Source: Pseudomonadota bacterium
GTDB taxonomy: Bacteria > Pseudomonadota > Gammaproteobacteria > Burkholderiales > Gallionellaceae
Length of the DNA stretch: 57,391 nt
NCBI GenBank assembly: GCA_021800795.1
Contig: JAJYYO010000023.1
Location: forward strand, 1 to 57,391
Reading direction: 5' to 3'
A program made the position numbers and the translations under genes. Positions 44,576 to 54,033 of this stretch are shown here, in pieces. Numbering within the stretch: the first letter of the stretch is position 1; the number at the start of each line of letters is the position of its first letter. A model generated the notes under the pieces. It had not been told where the DNA came from and did no database searches. It was given only the letters and a program-made list of their open reading frames with translations.

Positions 44576-45371
44576 ACAAATTCAGGATCGAGGATTGGGG
44601 ATTGAGGATACAGAAAACAGCGGTGAGGAAAAAGGACTGAGTACTAAAAATCAAAGCGTTATAACTCAGCACTCAGAGCTCAAAACTCAGAACTGTGTTA
44701 TTTCCTGCCGCGACCTGAGCAAGACCTTCACGTTAGGTAAAGTTGAAGTTCCGGTGCTCAAGGGCGTCAGTCTGGAAGTCGGACGCGGCGAGCGCATCGC
44801 CATCGTCGGTGCATCCGGTTCCGGCAAGAGCACCCTGCTGCATCTGCTGGGCGGGCTGGATAACGCCACCAGCGGCAGCGTGCAGATACTGGGCCAGCAA
44901 GTGCAGCAAATGAACGAGACGCAGAGAGGCCAAATCCGCAACCGGTCGCTGGGCTTTGTGTATCAGTTTCACCATCTGTTGCCGGAATTCAGCGCGCTGG
45001 AAAACGTCGCGATGCCGCTGCTGATACGCGGCATGAAACGCATTGATGCCGGGCCGATTGCATCCGCGATGCTGGAAAAAGTGGGGCTTGCCCATCGACT
45101 CGATCACCTGCCCGCCGAGCTGTCGGGCGGCGAACGCCAGCGCACGGCGGTTGCCCGCGCACTGGTCACGCAACCTGCCTGCGTGCTGGCGGACGAGCCG
45201 ACCGGCAATCTGGACCGCAAGAGCGCTGAAGATTTGTTCGATCTGATGCAGCAGCTCAACGAACAGCTGGGCACCAGCTTCATCGTCGTCACCCACGATC
45301 TGGAACTGGCAAAACGCATGCAGCGCAGCCTGAAACTGGTCGATGGGGTGTTGCATCATGCCGCAGACTAA
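44568..45371 (+). CDS. lolD: Lipoprotein-releasing ABC transporter ATPase LolD
   Basis: The ATPase of the LolCDE complex. Walker [20 protein letters not shown]-loop [20 protein letters not shown], signature [15 protein letters not shown] and Walker [13 protein letters not shown] are intact. The protein has 267 residues, against about 225-235 in relatives. The difference is an extra N-terminal segment of about 40 residues ([36 protein letters not shown]) before the normal start [14 protein letters not shown]. The DNA there is low-complexity (GGATCGAGGATTGGGGATTG and CTCAGCACTCAGAGC types). Confidence 0.94.
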   Translation: MSKQIQDRGLGIEDTENSGEEKGLSTKNQSVITQHSELKTQNCVISCRDLSKTFTLGKVEVPVLKGVSLEVGRGERIAIVGASGSGKSTLLHLLGGLDNATSGSVQILGQQVQQMNETQRGQIRNRSLGFVYQFHHLLPEFSALENVAMPLLIRGMKRIDAGPIASAMLEKVGLAHRLDHLPAELSGGERQRTAVARALVTQPACVLADEPTGNLDRKSAEDLFDLMQQLNEQLGTSFIVVTHDLELAKRMQRSLKLVDGVLHHAAD

Positions 45372-45394
45372 AATTAAATCCCGTCGAGCTTGCT

Positions 45395-45548
45395 GAAGCA
45401 ATCCCGTCATTGCCACACCGCTGATGCGGTTCGCAATGACGAACTGCTGCTCATAAATGGGGGCTTTTGTAATTGCCACTTACCTAAGCCGGACAAGCCG
45501 GAACCAAAAATGTCATTGCGAGGAGTGCAACGACGTGGCAATCCAGTA
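45395..45548. repeat. Palindromic repeats downstream of lolD
   Basis: Two half-elements face each other: CATTGCCACACCGC..GGTTCGCAATGAC at the left and TCATTGCGAGGAGTGCAACG..TGGCAATCCAG at the right. They belong to the family described at 10769-10864. Between them is ordinary AT-rich DNA without a gene. Confidence 0.7.
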
Positions 45549-45552
45549 ATTT

Positions 45553-45606
45553 GGTACAAACGTCGGGTTACGGCGCAAAAAACCGCGCCTAACCCGACCT
45601 ACAGAT
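45553..45606. repeat. GTCGGGTTA palindromic repeat, possible terminator
   Basis: CGTCGGGTTACGGCGC and GCGCCTAACCCGAC form an inverted repeat with AAAAAACC in the loop. This is a different widespread element type. It lies between the convergent lolD and DUF2062 genes and could stop transcription from either side. Confidence 0.65.
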
Positions 45607-45636
45607 ACTGCGTTCAACAGACACGGCTTTGAATAA

Positions 45637-46161
45637 TTATCCAAACCGCCGCCGCCCTCTGGCGCGCCATTTCAAAACCACTGCCACACGCCAGACGATA
45701 CGCACCGCACAATAGCCGGCAATTGCAAGACACACCGCCAGCAACGGCAAACCAATCAGCAGCGGTTTGCCCATGCCCGCCAGCCAGCCCCACAATCCAT
45801 CGGCATGCAAGGTCGGGAATGCCGGCGGCACATCCGTCAGCTGAGCGCCGCTCACCCGGATGCCGATCCGGTAGGCCAGCAGATAGAGCGGCACGATGGT
45901 GAACGGGTTGGTGTACAGCGTGGCAAACAGCGCAACCGGCAAATTGACGCGGAACAGCAAAGCCAACAACGTGGCGGCCAGCATCTGTAGCGGCCCCGGT
46001 ATCAACCCGCAGAACAGCCCTACCGCGACCCCTCCCGCCACAGAACGGCGATGCAGATGCCACAGCGCGGGCCTTTGCAACCACTTGCCAAACGGTCTGA
46101 GCCAGCGGTTGTTCTTAACCGATTCGTGGTGCGGCAACAGTTTGTTTAAAAAATTTCTCAT
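45637..46161 (-). CDS. DUF2062 membrane protein
   Basis: A 174-residue inner-membrane protein of the DUF2062 family: SVAGGVAVGLFCGLIPGPLQ, LLALLFRVNLPVALFATLYT, NPFTIVPLYLLAYRIG, then another helix LIGLPLLAVCLAIAGYCAV. The function is unknown. Members are often near glycosyltransferase or lol genes. It is convergent with lolD and divergent from the gene at 46267. Confidence 0.85.
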   Translation of the reverse strand: MRNFLNKLLPHHESVKNNRWLRPFGKWLQRPALWHLHRRSVAGGVAVGLFCGLIPGPLQMLAATLLALLFRVNLPVALFATLYTNPFTIVPLYLLAYRIGIRVSGAQLTDVPPAFPTLHADGLWGWLAGMGKPLLIGLPLLAVCLAIAGYCAVRIVWRVAVVLKWRARGRRRFG

Positions 46162-46205
46162 GACGGCATTCTACGCAAAATCCCCGGCGAAAATCGATCC
46201 GTTTA

Positions 46206-46235
46206 TTGACACTCTGTTTTACAGAGTTATATACT
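46206..46235 (+). promoter_or_regulatory. Promoter with operator-like palindrome upstream of 46267
   Basis: TTGACA (46206-46211) is followed by TATATA at 16 bases or TATACT at 18. The spacer contains the perfect inverted repeat ACTCTG-TTTTA-CAGAGT (46211-46227), placed where a repressor would block RNA polymerase. The start codon is about 30 bases downstream. Confidence 0.7.
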
Positions 46236-46266
46236 TTGTAAAACCGAGTCACAATCGGAAGATTCG

Positions 46267-46953
46267 ATGCTCACATATAAACATCCGTCACTTTCCGATA
46301 ATTTCTCGCCAATACAGCGCCTTGCATGGCCCTTGGCAATTTCGCTGATAATGCACGCGTGTGTGCTTTCCCAGATCAATTGGAATACACATTACATAAG
46401 TGCACAACCCCGCCTGACGGTGCACCTGACCCATTTGTCCCCGGCATTGCCAGAAAAAACTGTTCAAATCAGGAGTCATGCGCCTGAACATGTAAAGCGA
46501 GAGCGTAGCGCAGAAGAGCGTGAAACCGGCAAAATTCCAAAACTCGCCGCGACATCCGGTTTAAAAATATCGGAAAAAACAGCTTTGCTCAATACGGAAG
46601 AGTTACTAAAACAGGTAAAAGACTACGCTAAAAAAGAATACCGCATCGCTGAACCCACGCCTGACATCGACGGAGAGTATTACGGCACTTACAACGGATA
46701 CGACAAAGGCTCTTTTTCCATTCATCTGGATGGCACGGGAAACGTATCCGGTTCAGGGCAATCAGACAAGCTGGACGCCATCAGTTTTATTATCAGGGGC
46801 AAAGTAGCACCGAATGGTTTAATCGAGATGTTGGGTCTAGGAATTATTGAAGGCGCTCGATTTACAGGAAAACTGGATATCAAGACCCGGAAATTTTCCG
46901 GTTCATGGTCGTGGGGTGTAGCAACTGGTTCATTTTCAGGACAACACGAATAA
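46267..46953 (+). CDS. Unrecognised single-pass membrane protein
   Basis: A 228-residue protein. One hydrophobic segment near the N-terminus (LAWPLAISLIMHACVLS) is followed by a proline- and charge-rich linker, a short helix (LNTEELLKQVKDYAKKEY) and a C-terminal beta-rich domain with glycine repeats (EYYGTYNGYDKGSFSIHLDG, KFSGSWSWGVATGSFSG). The layout resembles TonB-like or periplasmic anchor proteins, but there is no TonB C-terminal signature. It is the first gene after a promoter with an operator-like repeat, 22 bases before the next gene. Confidence 0.65.
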   Translation: MLTYKHPSLSDNFSPIQRLAWPLAISLIMHACVLSQINWNTHYISAQPRLTVHLTHLSPALPEKTVQIRSHAPEHVKRERSAEERETGKIPKLAATSGLKISEKTALLNTEELLKQVKDYAKKEYRIAEPTPDIDGEYYGTYNGYDKGSFSIHLDGTGNVSGSGQSDKLDAISFIIRGKVAPNGLIEMLGLGIIEGARFTGKLDIKTRKFSGSWSWGVATGSFSGQHE

Positions 46954-46975
46954 TTATCAAATCGAGGAGAATTTC

Positions 46976-48022
46976 ATGTCGCAAATCGCAACACAACAAC
47001 TCGACGCAATCCATTCGATGCTGTCCGCCGGACATCGCAACCTGCGCATCGAACGTCACAGTCTGACCCTGTGGGGAATCAGCTTCGGCGGGCTGATATT
47101 CTTCAGCGACCGCATCCTGACTATCGAACAATTTCCGGATCTGGCGCAACGCGCGATTGCCTGGCTGACGGTGCTGACGATTACGCTTGCCGGTGTCAGT
47201 CTGCTCGACTGGCAGCTCACCCGTCGCGCAAAACAGGCGCGCGACGAAGCCTGGTCGTTCATCCACCGCCAGGTGCTCAAGGTATGGTGGCTGCTGATGT
47301 CGGTCGGCGTGCTGATGACCTTTGCGATGTTCTTCTACGGCGGCGGTTACATGATCTTCGCCGCGTGGCTGGTGCTGGCGGGTCTGGGACTTTATGTGCA
47401 CGGCCTGTTTTCCGAAGAACTGCTGGAATGGACGGGCGCACTCATCATCGCCATCGGCGTCAGTATGCTGGCCTTCCGCCTCAACTACACGGCTACGCAA
47501 TGGATCGCCGCCTCGACGCTGGGGCTTGGGCTGCCGCTGCTCGCTGCAATGCTCGATCGCGGTCGTCAACGCACCTCCTGGCTGCGGCTGGTGCAATCGG
47601 TGGGCTGGCTGCTGTGCGTGCTGATGCCGCCGCTTCTGGCGCAACGGGTAGCCAATGCCAGCGCGTCGCCCATTGATGCGCCCGTCGTATCATTGGCCGC
47701 ATACCAGACCAACCCCGCCGCACGGCAGATCATCGCATTGCCTGCGGGCAGTACCATTCCCGTCAAATTCGAAGTTTCCGGCAATCTGTTCCGCGCAGGC
47801 AACACATCTGAACTACCGCTTATCCTGAACGAGCCGCTCGAAATCGTAATGAACGACGGGCAACCCACAGGACTATGGCGATTTCCCGGCGAGAGCTGGA
47901 ATCAGGCGCGCGAATCGAGCTGGCTGCGCATCCCGTGGATCAAGGCCGAGCTGATACCGCAAACGGGACCACAGCTACGCACCAGTCTGATCGTCGAAAC
48001 CATACATCAACCCAATCAATAG
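46976..48022 (+). CDS. Unrecognised multi-pass membrane protein
   Basis: A 348-residue protein with about seven to eight hydrophobic helices in the first 220 residues (for example VWWLLMSVGVLMTFAMFFYG, MIFAAWLVLAGLGLYVHGLF, WLLCVLMPPLLAQRVA) and a soluble C-terminal domain (QIIALPAGSTIPVKFEVSGN) likely in the periplasm. AGGAGA stands before the ATG. It is co-transcribed with the lipoprotein and regulator genes that follow. No family was recognised. Confidence 0.7.
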   Translation: MSQIATQQLDAIHSMLSAGHRNLRIERHSLTLWGISFGGLIFFSDRILTIEQFPDLAQRAIAWLTVLTITLAGVSLLDWQLTRRAKQARDEAWSFIHRQVLKVWWLLMSVGVLMTFAMFFYGGGYMIFAAWLVLAGLGLYVHGLFSEELLEWTGALIIAIGVSMLAFRLNYTATQWIAASTLGLGLPLLAAMLDRGRQRTSWLRLVQSVGWLLCVLMPPLLAQRVANASASPIDAPVVSLAAYQTNPAARQIIALPAGSTIPVKFEVSGNLFRAGNTSELPLILNEPLEIVMNDGQPTGLWRFPGESWNQARESSWLRIPWIKAELIPQTGPQLRTSLIVETIHQPNQ

Positions 48023-48037
48023 CCCAAGGAGATCACC

Positions 48038-48427
48038 ATGAAACGTCTGATACTCGCCTCTCTCATTGCCGCCTCTCTCACCGCCTGTGCCGGAATCCCG
48101 CCCAGCGCTTCTGAAATTGCCAGGACACCGCGAATCGAATTCGGACAGCCGCTGCCGTCGGGTGACAACTACGTGCTGCATTTCCCGGCAGGCACACCGC
48201 TGCCGGTCACCACGATGGTGGATGGCAGCCTGTTCGAGCGCGCAGAATCCGCCACATTTCACGTCACGCTCAAGCACGATATCTATGTGTTCCGCAAATT
48301 TGCCAGCCTCGACGGCCAGAACTGGCAGCCCGGCTACAAATTGATACAAACTAATCTGGAACTCCAGATTCCGCAGAAAGACGGCAGCAATGCCGGAATG
48401 CTGCACATAAAAATGGATCAAAAATAA
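48038..48427 (+). CDS. Small putative lipoprotein
   Basis: A 129-residue protein with a lipoprotein signal (LIAASLTAC, Cys at about residue 17), then a beta-rich domain: IEFGQPLPSGDNYVLHFPAG, GSLFERAESATFHVTLKHD, IYVFRKFASLDGQNW. AGGAG is before the ATG. It follows the membrane protein by 15 bases and precedes the regulator by 2 bases. The C-terminal part of the preceding protein has a similar theme (PAGSTIPVKFEVSG), which may mean that they work together in the periplasm. Confidence 0.7.
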   Translation: MKRLILASLIAASLTACAGIPPSASEIARTPRIEFGQPLPSGDNYVLHFPAGTPLPVTTMVDGSLFERAESATFHVTLKHDIYVFRKFASLDGQNWQPGYKLIQTNLELQIPQKDGSNAGMLHIKMDQK

Positions 48428-48429
48428 AC

Positions 48430-48768
48430 ATGGAAATGCTCGACCCGCTATTGCACCAACCCTTACGCACCCAGCTCGCCGCCTTCCTTGCGGGCGCGGG
48501 TGAGGCTACCTTTTCCGAACTCAAACGGCAACTGGATGTGTCCGACGGCAACCTGGATTCACACCTGAAAAAACTGATCGCCGCCGATTACGTGAATGTG
48601 CGCAAGGACGACAGTGCGGCCCGCACCCAGACCTGTTACGCCCTGAGCCCAACCGGGCGTGCTGCGTTACAGAACTACATTCTGGCATTGCAAAAACTGC
48701 TGACCATGGACAACCCTGAACCGTCTGCACCAGCAAAACGGCGCGAAACAAAAATGAAAGCGGCATAG
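48430..48768 (+). CDS. Winged-helix transcriptional regulator
   Basis: A 112-residue protein with a MarR/PadR-like winged helix: LLHQPLRTQLAAFLAGAGEA, FSELKRQLDVSDGNLDSHLK, KLIAADYVNVRKDD, SARTQTCYALSPTGRAAL (approximate). It resembles the HTH_34 / 'transcriptional regulator' family often encoded with small membrane proteins. It may bind the palindrome at 46211-46227 and control the unit; this is inference. It ends directly before the peptidase gene. Confidence 0.8.
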   Translation: MEMLDPLLHQPLRTQLAAFLAGAGEATFSELKRQLDVSDGNLDSHLKKLIAADYVNVRKDDSAARTQTCYALSPTGRAALQNYILALQKLLTMDNPEPSAPAKRRETKMKAA

Positions 48769-50724
48769 ATGAAAATACTGAGTTTATTGATAATAATCGC
48801 TGCACTGACGGGTTGTGCGACCACGGTCATCCATCCGAGTCTGAAAACCGCTGCGGGTTTACCGGAGTTGATTCCGGTTCATGATTTCGTAGCCAACCGG
48901 GGCAGCAACTTTAATTATCAAATTTCTCCGGATGGGAAAAAACTGGCCTGGATTGCCGTAAAGGGCGTTTCCCTGCACATCTACATCAAAAATCTTGAGA
49001 ACAACACCCTGCGCACTATTCCTGCGGGAATGATTTATGGGGGGTTTGTTTGGGCGCAGGACAATCGCCATCTCATTTGTAATTCGTTAGATGAGTCTGG
49101 GACTGAAAATTCATTGGTCTTCACGATCGATACCGAACAAACCGACGAGCACAAAATTTTTAAACTTATTTCGCATTACGGCGGGGTGAAATCGCTGCTG
49201 ATTCAACAAATCCTGAACGATAACGAACATGTGCTAATCTCGAACAATCAACGCGACAAGACTGTTTTCGACCTGTACCGGGTCAACATCGACACCAAAG
49301 AACAGACCTTGATCGCGCAGAATCCGGGCAATGTAACTCAATGGCTGACCAATCCGCAGGGAGAGCTGACAGGTCGTATCGTCAAACAGGCGAATGCCTA
49401 TTCACTGGAGATCAGCCAACCGGGCGAGCCCGGTTACAAAAGCGTATATCAATGGACATTAAGCGATGATGTGCAAGTCATCAGCATCGTCGATAAGGGA
49501 GCCAGAATCTATCTGCTCTCCAATAAAGACAAGGATCGCCAGGCGTTGATCGAACTTGCGGCCGACTCCGGCAAGGAGAAGGTTGTCTATGCCGACCCGA
49601 TGGTCGATATTTCCAGGGTTTACATACATCCTGTCACAGGCATTCCACTCATCGCGTTCTCATATCCGGATTACCCCAAGGCGGTGATGCTGGATCAGTC
49701 TCTGAACGCCGCCTTTATGAAGAACAAGGCTCATGCAAATTACACCATCGACAGCAGCGACAACCAATTTCATCGTGTGACGATCAATCTAAATACAGAT
49801 CAAGGGTATGAATATTACCTGTATGACATCAAGAGCAGTCACCTGCAATTGCTCGGTTCATCGCCGATTCTTGCCTACAAGAATATCCTGGCCGATACCA
49901 CGCCCATTGAGATCATAAGTCGGGATAACGTTCCCCTGCATGGTTATTTTACTTTGCCAAGGGACGTGCCGCCACGGCACTTACCCATGGTGCTGTGGGT
50001 GCACGGCGGCCCATGGGATCGGGACTACTGGCAATACGATTCCGATATTCAATTTCTTGCCAACCGTGGCTACGCGGTTTTGCAGATCAACTATCGAGGC
50101 TCAACCGGCTATGGTCGTCACTTTCAGGAACTTGCCATCGGCGAATTTGCGGACAAGATGCAGGACGACCTTCTCGATGGTGTCAACTGGGCAATCGCTC
50201 AGGGCATCGCCGACCCGGCTAAAATCGCCATCGTCGGAGGAAGCTACGGCGGCTATGCGGCATTGGTCGGCTTGAGTTCTACCCCGGATACTTTCGCTTG
50301 CGGCATCGATATGTTTGGCCCGACCGATCTGGTAAAGCTGCTCGAAGATTTTTCTCCGTACTGGAAACTGGAAATGGATCTCTGGCATCAATATGTGGGA
50401 GACCCGACCAGGGAAGCGGATCGAGCGATCATGCGGGCAAAGTCTCCGTTGTTTAAAGCAGCCGACATCACCAAACCATTGATGGTTATCCAGGGTGCCG
50501 ACGACGTCAGAGTGCGCAAAGAACAGAGTATCGAGCTGGTAGACAAACTAAGGCAATACCACAAAGAGGTGGATTTCTGGCTGGTACCCGGAACAGGCCA
50601 TGGGATTACAGACTGGCCGCTCAGACTGAAGCAATTCAGGAAAACGGAAGACTTTCTGGCGGGTTGCCTGGGAGGCCGAAGCAGCGGTTTCGATTATTAC
50701 CAACTTGGCGCCTGGCTTTTTTAG
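48769..50724 (+). CDS. S9-family prolyl oligopeptidase-like lipoprotein
   Basis: A 651-residue protein with a lipoprotein signal (LLIIIAALTGCAT), a beta-propeller of WD40/PD40-like blades (SPDGKKLAWIAVKGV, GFVWAQDNRHLICN) and a C-terminal alpha/beta-hydrolase peptidase domain. The Ser is in GGSYGGYAA (S492), the Asp in QGADDVRV (D578/D579) and the His in GTGHGITDW (H611). GSTGYGRHF is the oxyanion-side motif. Family enzymes cleave short peptides after proline or other small residues. It begins directly after the regulator gene, in the same unit. Confidence 0.9.
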   Translation: MKILSLLIIIAALTGCATTVIHPSLKTAAGLPELIPVHDFVANRGSNFNYQISPDGKKLAWIAVKGVSLHIYIKNLENNTLRTIPAGMIYGGFVWAQDNRHLICNSLDESGTENSLVFTIDTEQTDEHKIFKLISHYGGVKSLLIQQILNDNEHVLISNNQRDKTVFDLYRVNIDTKEQTLIAQNPGNVTQWLTNPQGELTGRIVKQANAYSLEISQPGEPGYKSVYQWTLSDDVQVISIVDKGARIYLLSNKDKDRQALIELAADSGKEKVVYADPMVDISRVYIHPVTGIPLIAFSYPDYPKAVMLDQSLNAAFMKNKAHANYTIDSSDNQFHRVTINLNTDQGYEYYLYDIKSSHLQLLGSSPILAYKNILADTTPIEIISRDNVPLHGYFTLPRDVPPRHLPMVLWVHGGPWDRDYWQYDSDIQFLANRGYAVLQINYRGSTGYGRHFQELAIGEFADKMQDDLLDGVNWAIAQGIADPAKIAIVGGSYGGYAALVGLSSTPDTFACGIDMFGPTDLVKLLEDFSPYWKLEMDLWHQYVGDPTREADRAIMRAKSPLFKAADITKPLMVIQGADDVRVRKEQSIELVDKLRQYHKEVDFWLVPGTGHGITDWPLRLKQFRKTEDFLAGCLGGRSSGFDYYQLGAWLF

Positions 50725-50929
50725 CCAGACCATAAGACGAGTTGAAGCAGCCGAACTCTAATCCGCAAATGCGAATTTACGCCCCGTTCATATTGGCCTC
50801 TCATAGCTGACTCGTGCAGTTCATATTGTTATCGCTGCTGCTGCACGTCACGGCATTCCAACCACCTGCCCCTGAGTTTCAGCATCAGGAAATACCTACT
50901 GCGGCTGATTCGGCGGTAAGCTATGCCGC

Positions 50930-53323
50930 ATGGTGCTCTTCGCGATATTTTTCACTTTCGGCGTGTGGCTGCTGCAACAGCAGGCCGCACTGCCGGATTT
51001 TGCCCCGGGATGGCTGCTGCTCGGTTTTCCCTTCGTATTGTTGATTCCGACCCGGACGCTTGCCCTGCGCATTACCCGCGCGCTGCTGATCGCGGCTTTT
51101 GCCTGCGGCGCCGGATTTTACTGGTCTGCCTGGCAGGGCGAACAGCGGCTGGCCGTCAGCCTGCCCGATAACTGGCAGGGACGCGACATTGGCGTAATTG
51201 GTGTGGTTGCCGAATTGCCGCACATCACCGAACGCGGCCAGCGCTTCGGTTTTGATGTCGAAAAAACGCTCACCCCCGGTGTCAGCGCGCCGCCACATAT
51301 CTACCTTTCCACCTACTCAGACCCGAAAAATCCGCCTCAGACTGTACATGCCGGTGAGCGCTGGCAATTCACTGTGCGCCTGAAACAACCGCACGGCAGC
51401 AGCAATCCGCATGGTTTCGATTTTGAACTATGGGCGCTGGAAAACAATGTGCGCGCAGTCGGATACGTGAATAACCGGGGCGATAATGTTCGTCTGGACG
51501 CCCTTGCAGGCGGATTATCCTACCGCATTGAGTCGTGGCGCGAAGCGGTTCGCGACAAATTTATCGCCACACTGGGCAGCGCGCCCTATACCGGTATATT
51601 GACGGCGCTGGCCGTAGGCGATCAGGACAGCATCTCGCAGGCGCAATGGCAGCTATTCAGGCGCACCGGCGTGATCCACCTGATGAGCATTTCAGGCCTG
51701 CACATCACCATGCTCTCCGGCATGGGGTTTGCGCTCATCTACTGGCTGTGGCGGCGCAGCGAGCGACTTACCCTGTGGCTGCCGGCAAGAAAAGCCGCCG
51801 CCATCGGCGCATTCACGGTGGCTTATAGCTACGCGCTGCTGGCAGGCTTTGGCGTACCGGCGCAGCGCACCGTATTCATGGTAGCGGCCGTCGCCTGCGC
51901 CCTCTGGCTCAATCGCAATTTTTCGCTCACTCAGATACTCGGCATCGCAATCCTGGGCGTGTTGATCCCCGATCCATGGGCGGTGCTCTCCCCCGGTTTC
52001 CGGCTGTCGTTCGGCGCGGTGGCGCTCATCCTGTACACCACCTCACATCGCATCGGACGCAGGGATAGTGACGCCGTCATCCGGAATGCGTCAGGCGCGC
52101 CCGGGAAAATTCCGGCTAAACTGTCCCGGGCTTTACCATTCCTGCGCGAATATGCAATCGTGCAATGGGCGGTGACGCTGGGCCTGATGCCGATGCTGCT
52201 GGCGCTGTTCGGGCAGCTTTCGCTGGTCTCGCCCATCGCCAATGCCTTTGCAATCCCGCTGGTCAGCCTGATCGTCGTACCGCTCGCCTTGCTGGGTGCT
52301 GCATTACCGACGGAGGTACCGCTGTGGCTGGCGCATATCGCGCTGGACTGGACCATGGTTCCGCTGCAATGGCTGGGAGAATTTCCGGTATGGACACAAC
52401 ACGCACCCACCCCCTGGAGCATCGTTGCCGGCATGTTCGGCGCGGTCTGGCTGCTGACACCCAGAGGCTTTCCGGCGCGCTGGCTGGGCGGGCTGATGAT
52501 GCTGCCGATGTTTTTGAATTCTCCCGATCCCATTGCATCCGGCACCCTGCGTCTGACCATCTTCGATGTCGGCCAGGGCCTGTCGGTCGCCGCCCAAACC
52601 CGTCATCACGCCCTGCTCTATGACACGGGACCTGCTTATTCCAACGACGCCGACAGCGGCATCCTGATACCCAGCCTGCGCGGCATGGGAATCGCCTCTC
52701 TGGACGGCATCATATTGAGCCACGACGATACCGATCACACCGGCGGCACGGCTTCCGTTTTGCAGGCTCTGCCGGTTGGCTGGATTTCGTCGTCACAGCC
52801 TGTCAGCGGAATCACGGATGCCCGACCGGTTAACCGCTGCCGCGACGGGATGAGCTGGAACTGGGACGGGGTGCAATTCGATATGCTGCATCCGGATCAG
52901 GAAAGCACCCGCGCTCACGACAATAATCAGAGCTGCGTATTGCGCATCAGCACGGGCAAGGAGCATATCCTGCTCACCGGTGACATCGAGAAGCGCGCCG
53001 AACAGCGATTGCTCAGCGTACATGCCGATCAGCTTCCCGCCAGCTTGCTGGTCGTCCCGCACCACGGCAGTTCAAGCTCGTCGGACGTGGATTTTATCGC
53101 TGCCGTGCTGCCCGACTACGCCGTGTTCACTTCAGGCTACCTTAACCGTTTCGGTCATCCAAAGCAGGAAATCCGCCAGCGCTATCTCGACAGCGGCGCA
53201 ACCTTGCTGCGCTCGGACCGGGACGGCGCGATTCTGGCAACAATGAATGCGCAGGGGCTGACGCTTGGGCGCTACCGCGAAACCCACCGCCGTTACTGGA
53301 CGCATATTCCGCCAGTTGACTAG
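50930..53323 (+). CDS. comEC: DNA internalisation competence protein ComEC/Rec2
   Basis: A 797-residue inner-membrane channel for single-stranded DNA uptake during transformation. Its N-terminal DUF4131 part (VLFAIFFTFGVWLLQQQAAL) is followed by an OB-like region (ERWQFTVRLKQPHGSSNPHG), the Competence domain of membrane helices (HLMSISGLHITMLSGMG, LLAGFGVPAQRTVFMVAAVA) and a C-terminal metallo-beta-lactamase-like domain (IFDVGQGLSVAAQTRHHALL, LSHDDTDHTGG, VPHHGSSSSSD). The organism may be naturally competent. The 205 bases upstream contain no convincing gene. Confidence 0.93.
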   Translation: MVLFAIFFTFGVWLLQQQAALPDFAPGWLLLGFPFVLLIPTRTLALRITRALLIAAFACGAGFYWSAWQGEQRLAVSLPDNWQGRDIGVIGVVAELPHITERGQRFGFDVEKTLTPGVSAPPHIYLSTYSDPKNPPQTVHAGERWQFTVRLKQPHGSSNPHGFDFELWALENNVRAVGYVNNRGDNVRLDALAGGLSYRIESWREAVRDKFIATLGSAPYTGILTALAVGDQDSISQAQWQLFRRTGVIHLMSISGLHITMLSGMGFALIYWLWRRSERLTLWLPARKAAAIGAFTVAYSYALLAGFGVPAQRTVFMVAAVACALWLNRNFSLTQILGIAILGVLIPDPWAVLSPGFRLSFGAVALILYTTSHRIGRRDSDAVIRNASGAPGKIPAKLSRALPFLREYAIVQWAVTLGLMPMLLALFGQLSLVSPIANAFAIPLVSLIVVPLALLGAALPTEVPLWLAHIALDWTMVPLQWLGEFPVWTQHAPTPWSIVAGMFGAVWLLTPRGFPARWLGGLMMLPMFLNSPDPIASGTLRLTIFDVGQGLSVAAQTRHHALLYDTGPAYSNDADSGILIPSLRGMGIASLDGIILSHDDTDHTGGTASVLQALPVGWISSSQPVSGITDARPVNRCRDGMSWNWDGVQFDMLHPDQESTRAHDNNQSCVLRISTGKEHILLTGDIEKRAEQRLLSVHADQLPASLLVVPHHGSSSSSDVDFIAAVLPDYAVFTSGYLNRFGHPKQEIRQRYLDSGATLLRSDRDGAILATMNAQGLTLGRYRETHRRYWTHIPPVD

Positions 53324-53511
53324 GCCGAATTATCTAGACATTCCGGCATATTGCACAGGACTATAAAAACTGAAAGACTGCACGCCTGTAACAAACCGGA
53401 ACAACGGAGGGCAAGCGAACTGTCACTATTCAGCCGGCGCCAACAGACCCGCCTTAAAACGACAAAATTTAATCAATAAATACGGGGACACAAGTCAACC
53501 AGGAGTCTGAC

Positions 53512-54012
53512 ATGCACGACATCAACCAGAAAGCGATTGATCTGATCAAATCCTACGAGGGTATTCCCGATGGCGACCCTGCGACGGTAAACATCGATCC
53601 TTATCTGGATCCGGTCAATATCTGGACCATAGGCTGGGGACACGCCATCCGCTACGGCGGACGATTCCTGAAAGGGGAAGCGGATCGCGCCCAGATGCAT
53701 GCGCTCTATCCCGAAGGCATCACCCTGGCCCAGGCGGAAGCGCTGCTGCACGCCGACCTGATCGATACCGGGCGGGATGTGTCGACCATGCTGGCCGTCG
53801 AGGTGAGCGATAACGAATTCGGCGCACTCACAAGTTTCGCTTTCAATCTGGGCACCGGCAATCTGCGCAGCTCCACCTTGCTCAAAAAACTCAATGCCGG
53901 CGATCGTGCGGGTGCTGCGGATCAGTTCACCCGCTGGGTGTATGCCGACGGCAGGATGCTACCGGGTCTGGTCAAGCGCCGGGCTGCCGAACGCGCCCTT
54001 TTTCTGGCCTGA
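53512..54012 (+). CDS. GH24 (T4-type) lysozyme
   Basis: A 166-residue phage-type muramidase: AIDLIKSYEGIP holds the catalytic Glu, and IDPYLDPVNIWTIGWGHAI the Asp/Thr region (D-x8-T-like). ALTSFAFNLGTGNLRSSTLL and GLVKRRAAERALFL complete the fold. No signal peptide or membrane anchor is present, so export would need a holin or lysis. AGGAG stands before the ATG. It is followed by a membrane protein gene after 21 bases. It may be a phage remnant, or the enzyme part of a toxin or tailocin-like cassette. Confidence 0.88.
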   Translation: MHDINQKAIDLIKSYEGIPDGDPATVNIDPYLDPVNIWTIGWGHAIRYGGRFLKGEADRAQMHALYPEGITLAQAEALLHADLIDTGRDVSTMLAVEVSDNEFGALTSFAFNLGTGNLRSSTLLKKLNAGDRAGAADQFTRWVYADGRMLPGLVKRRAAERALFLA

Positions 54013-54033
54013 TTTCTATAAGGAAAACAAACC

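Noticed and set aside
46880..47644. A 254-codon minus frame rich in Gln and His
   Set aside because: It is antisense to a membrane protein with a good ribosome-binding site; the Gln/His bias is typical of a shadow of Leu/Val-rich coding DNA.
50814..51044. A 76-codon frame before comEC starting with a hydrophobic stretch
   Set aside because: It overlaps comEC, becomes Cys- and Ser-rich in another frame, and the comEC start at 50930 fits the family.
53512..54012. A prophage at the right end
   Set aside because: Only the lysozyme is phage-like; no integrase, capsid, tail or att site is visible within the window.
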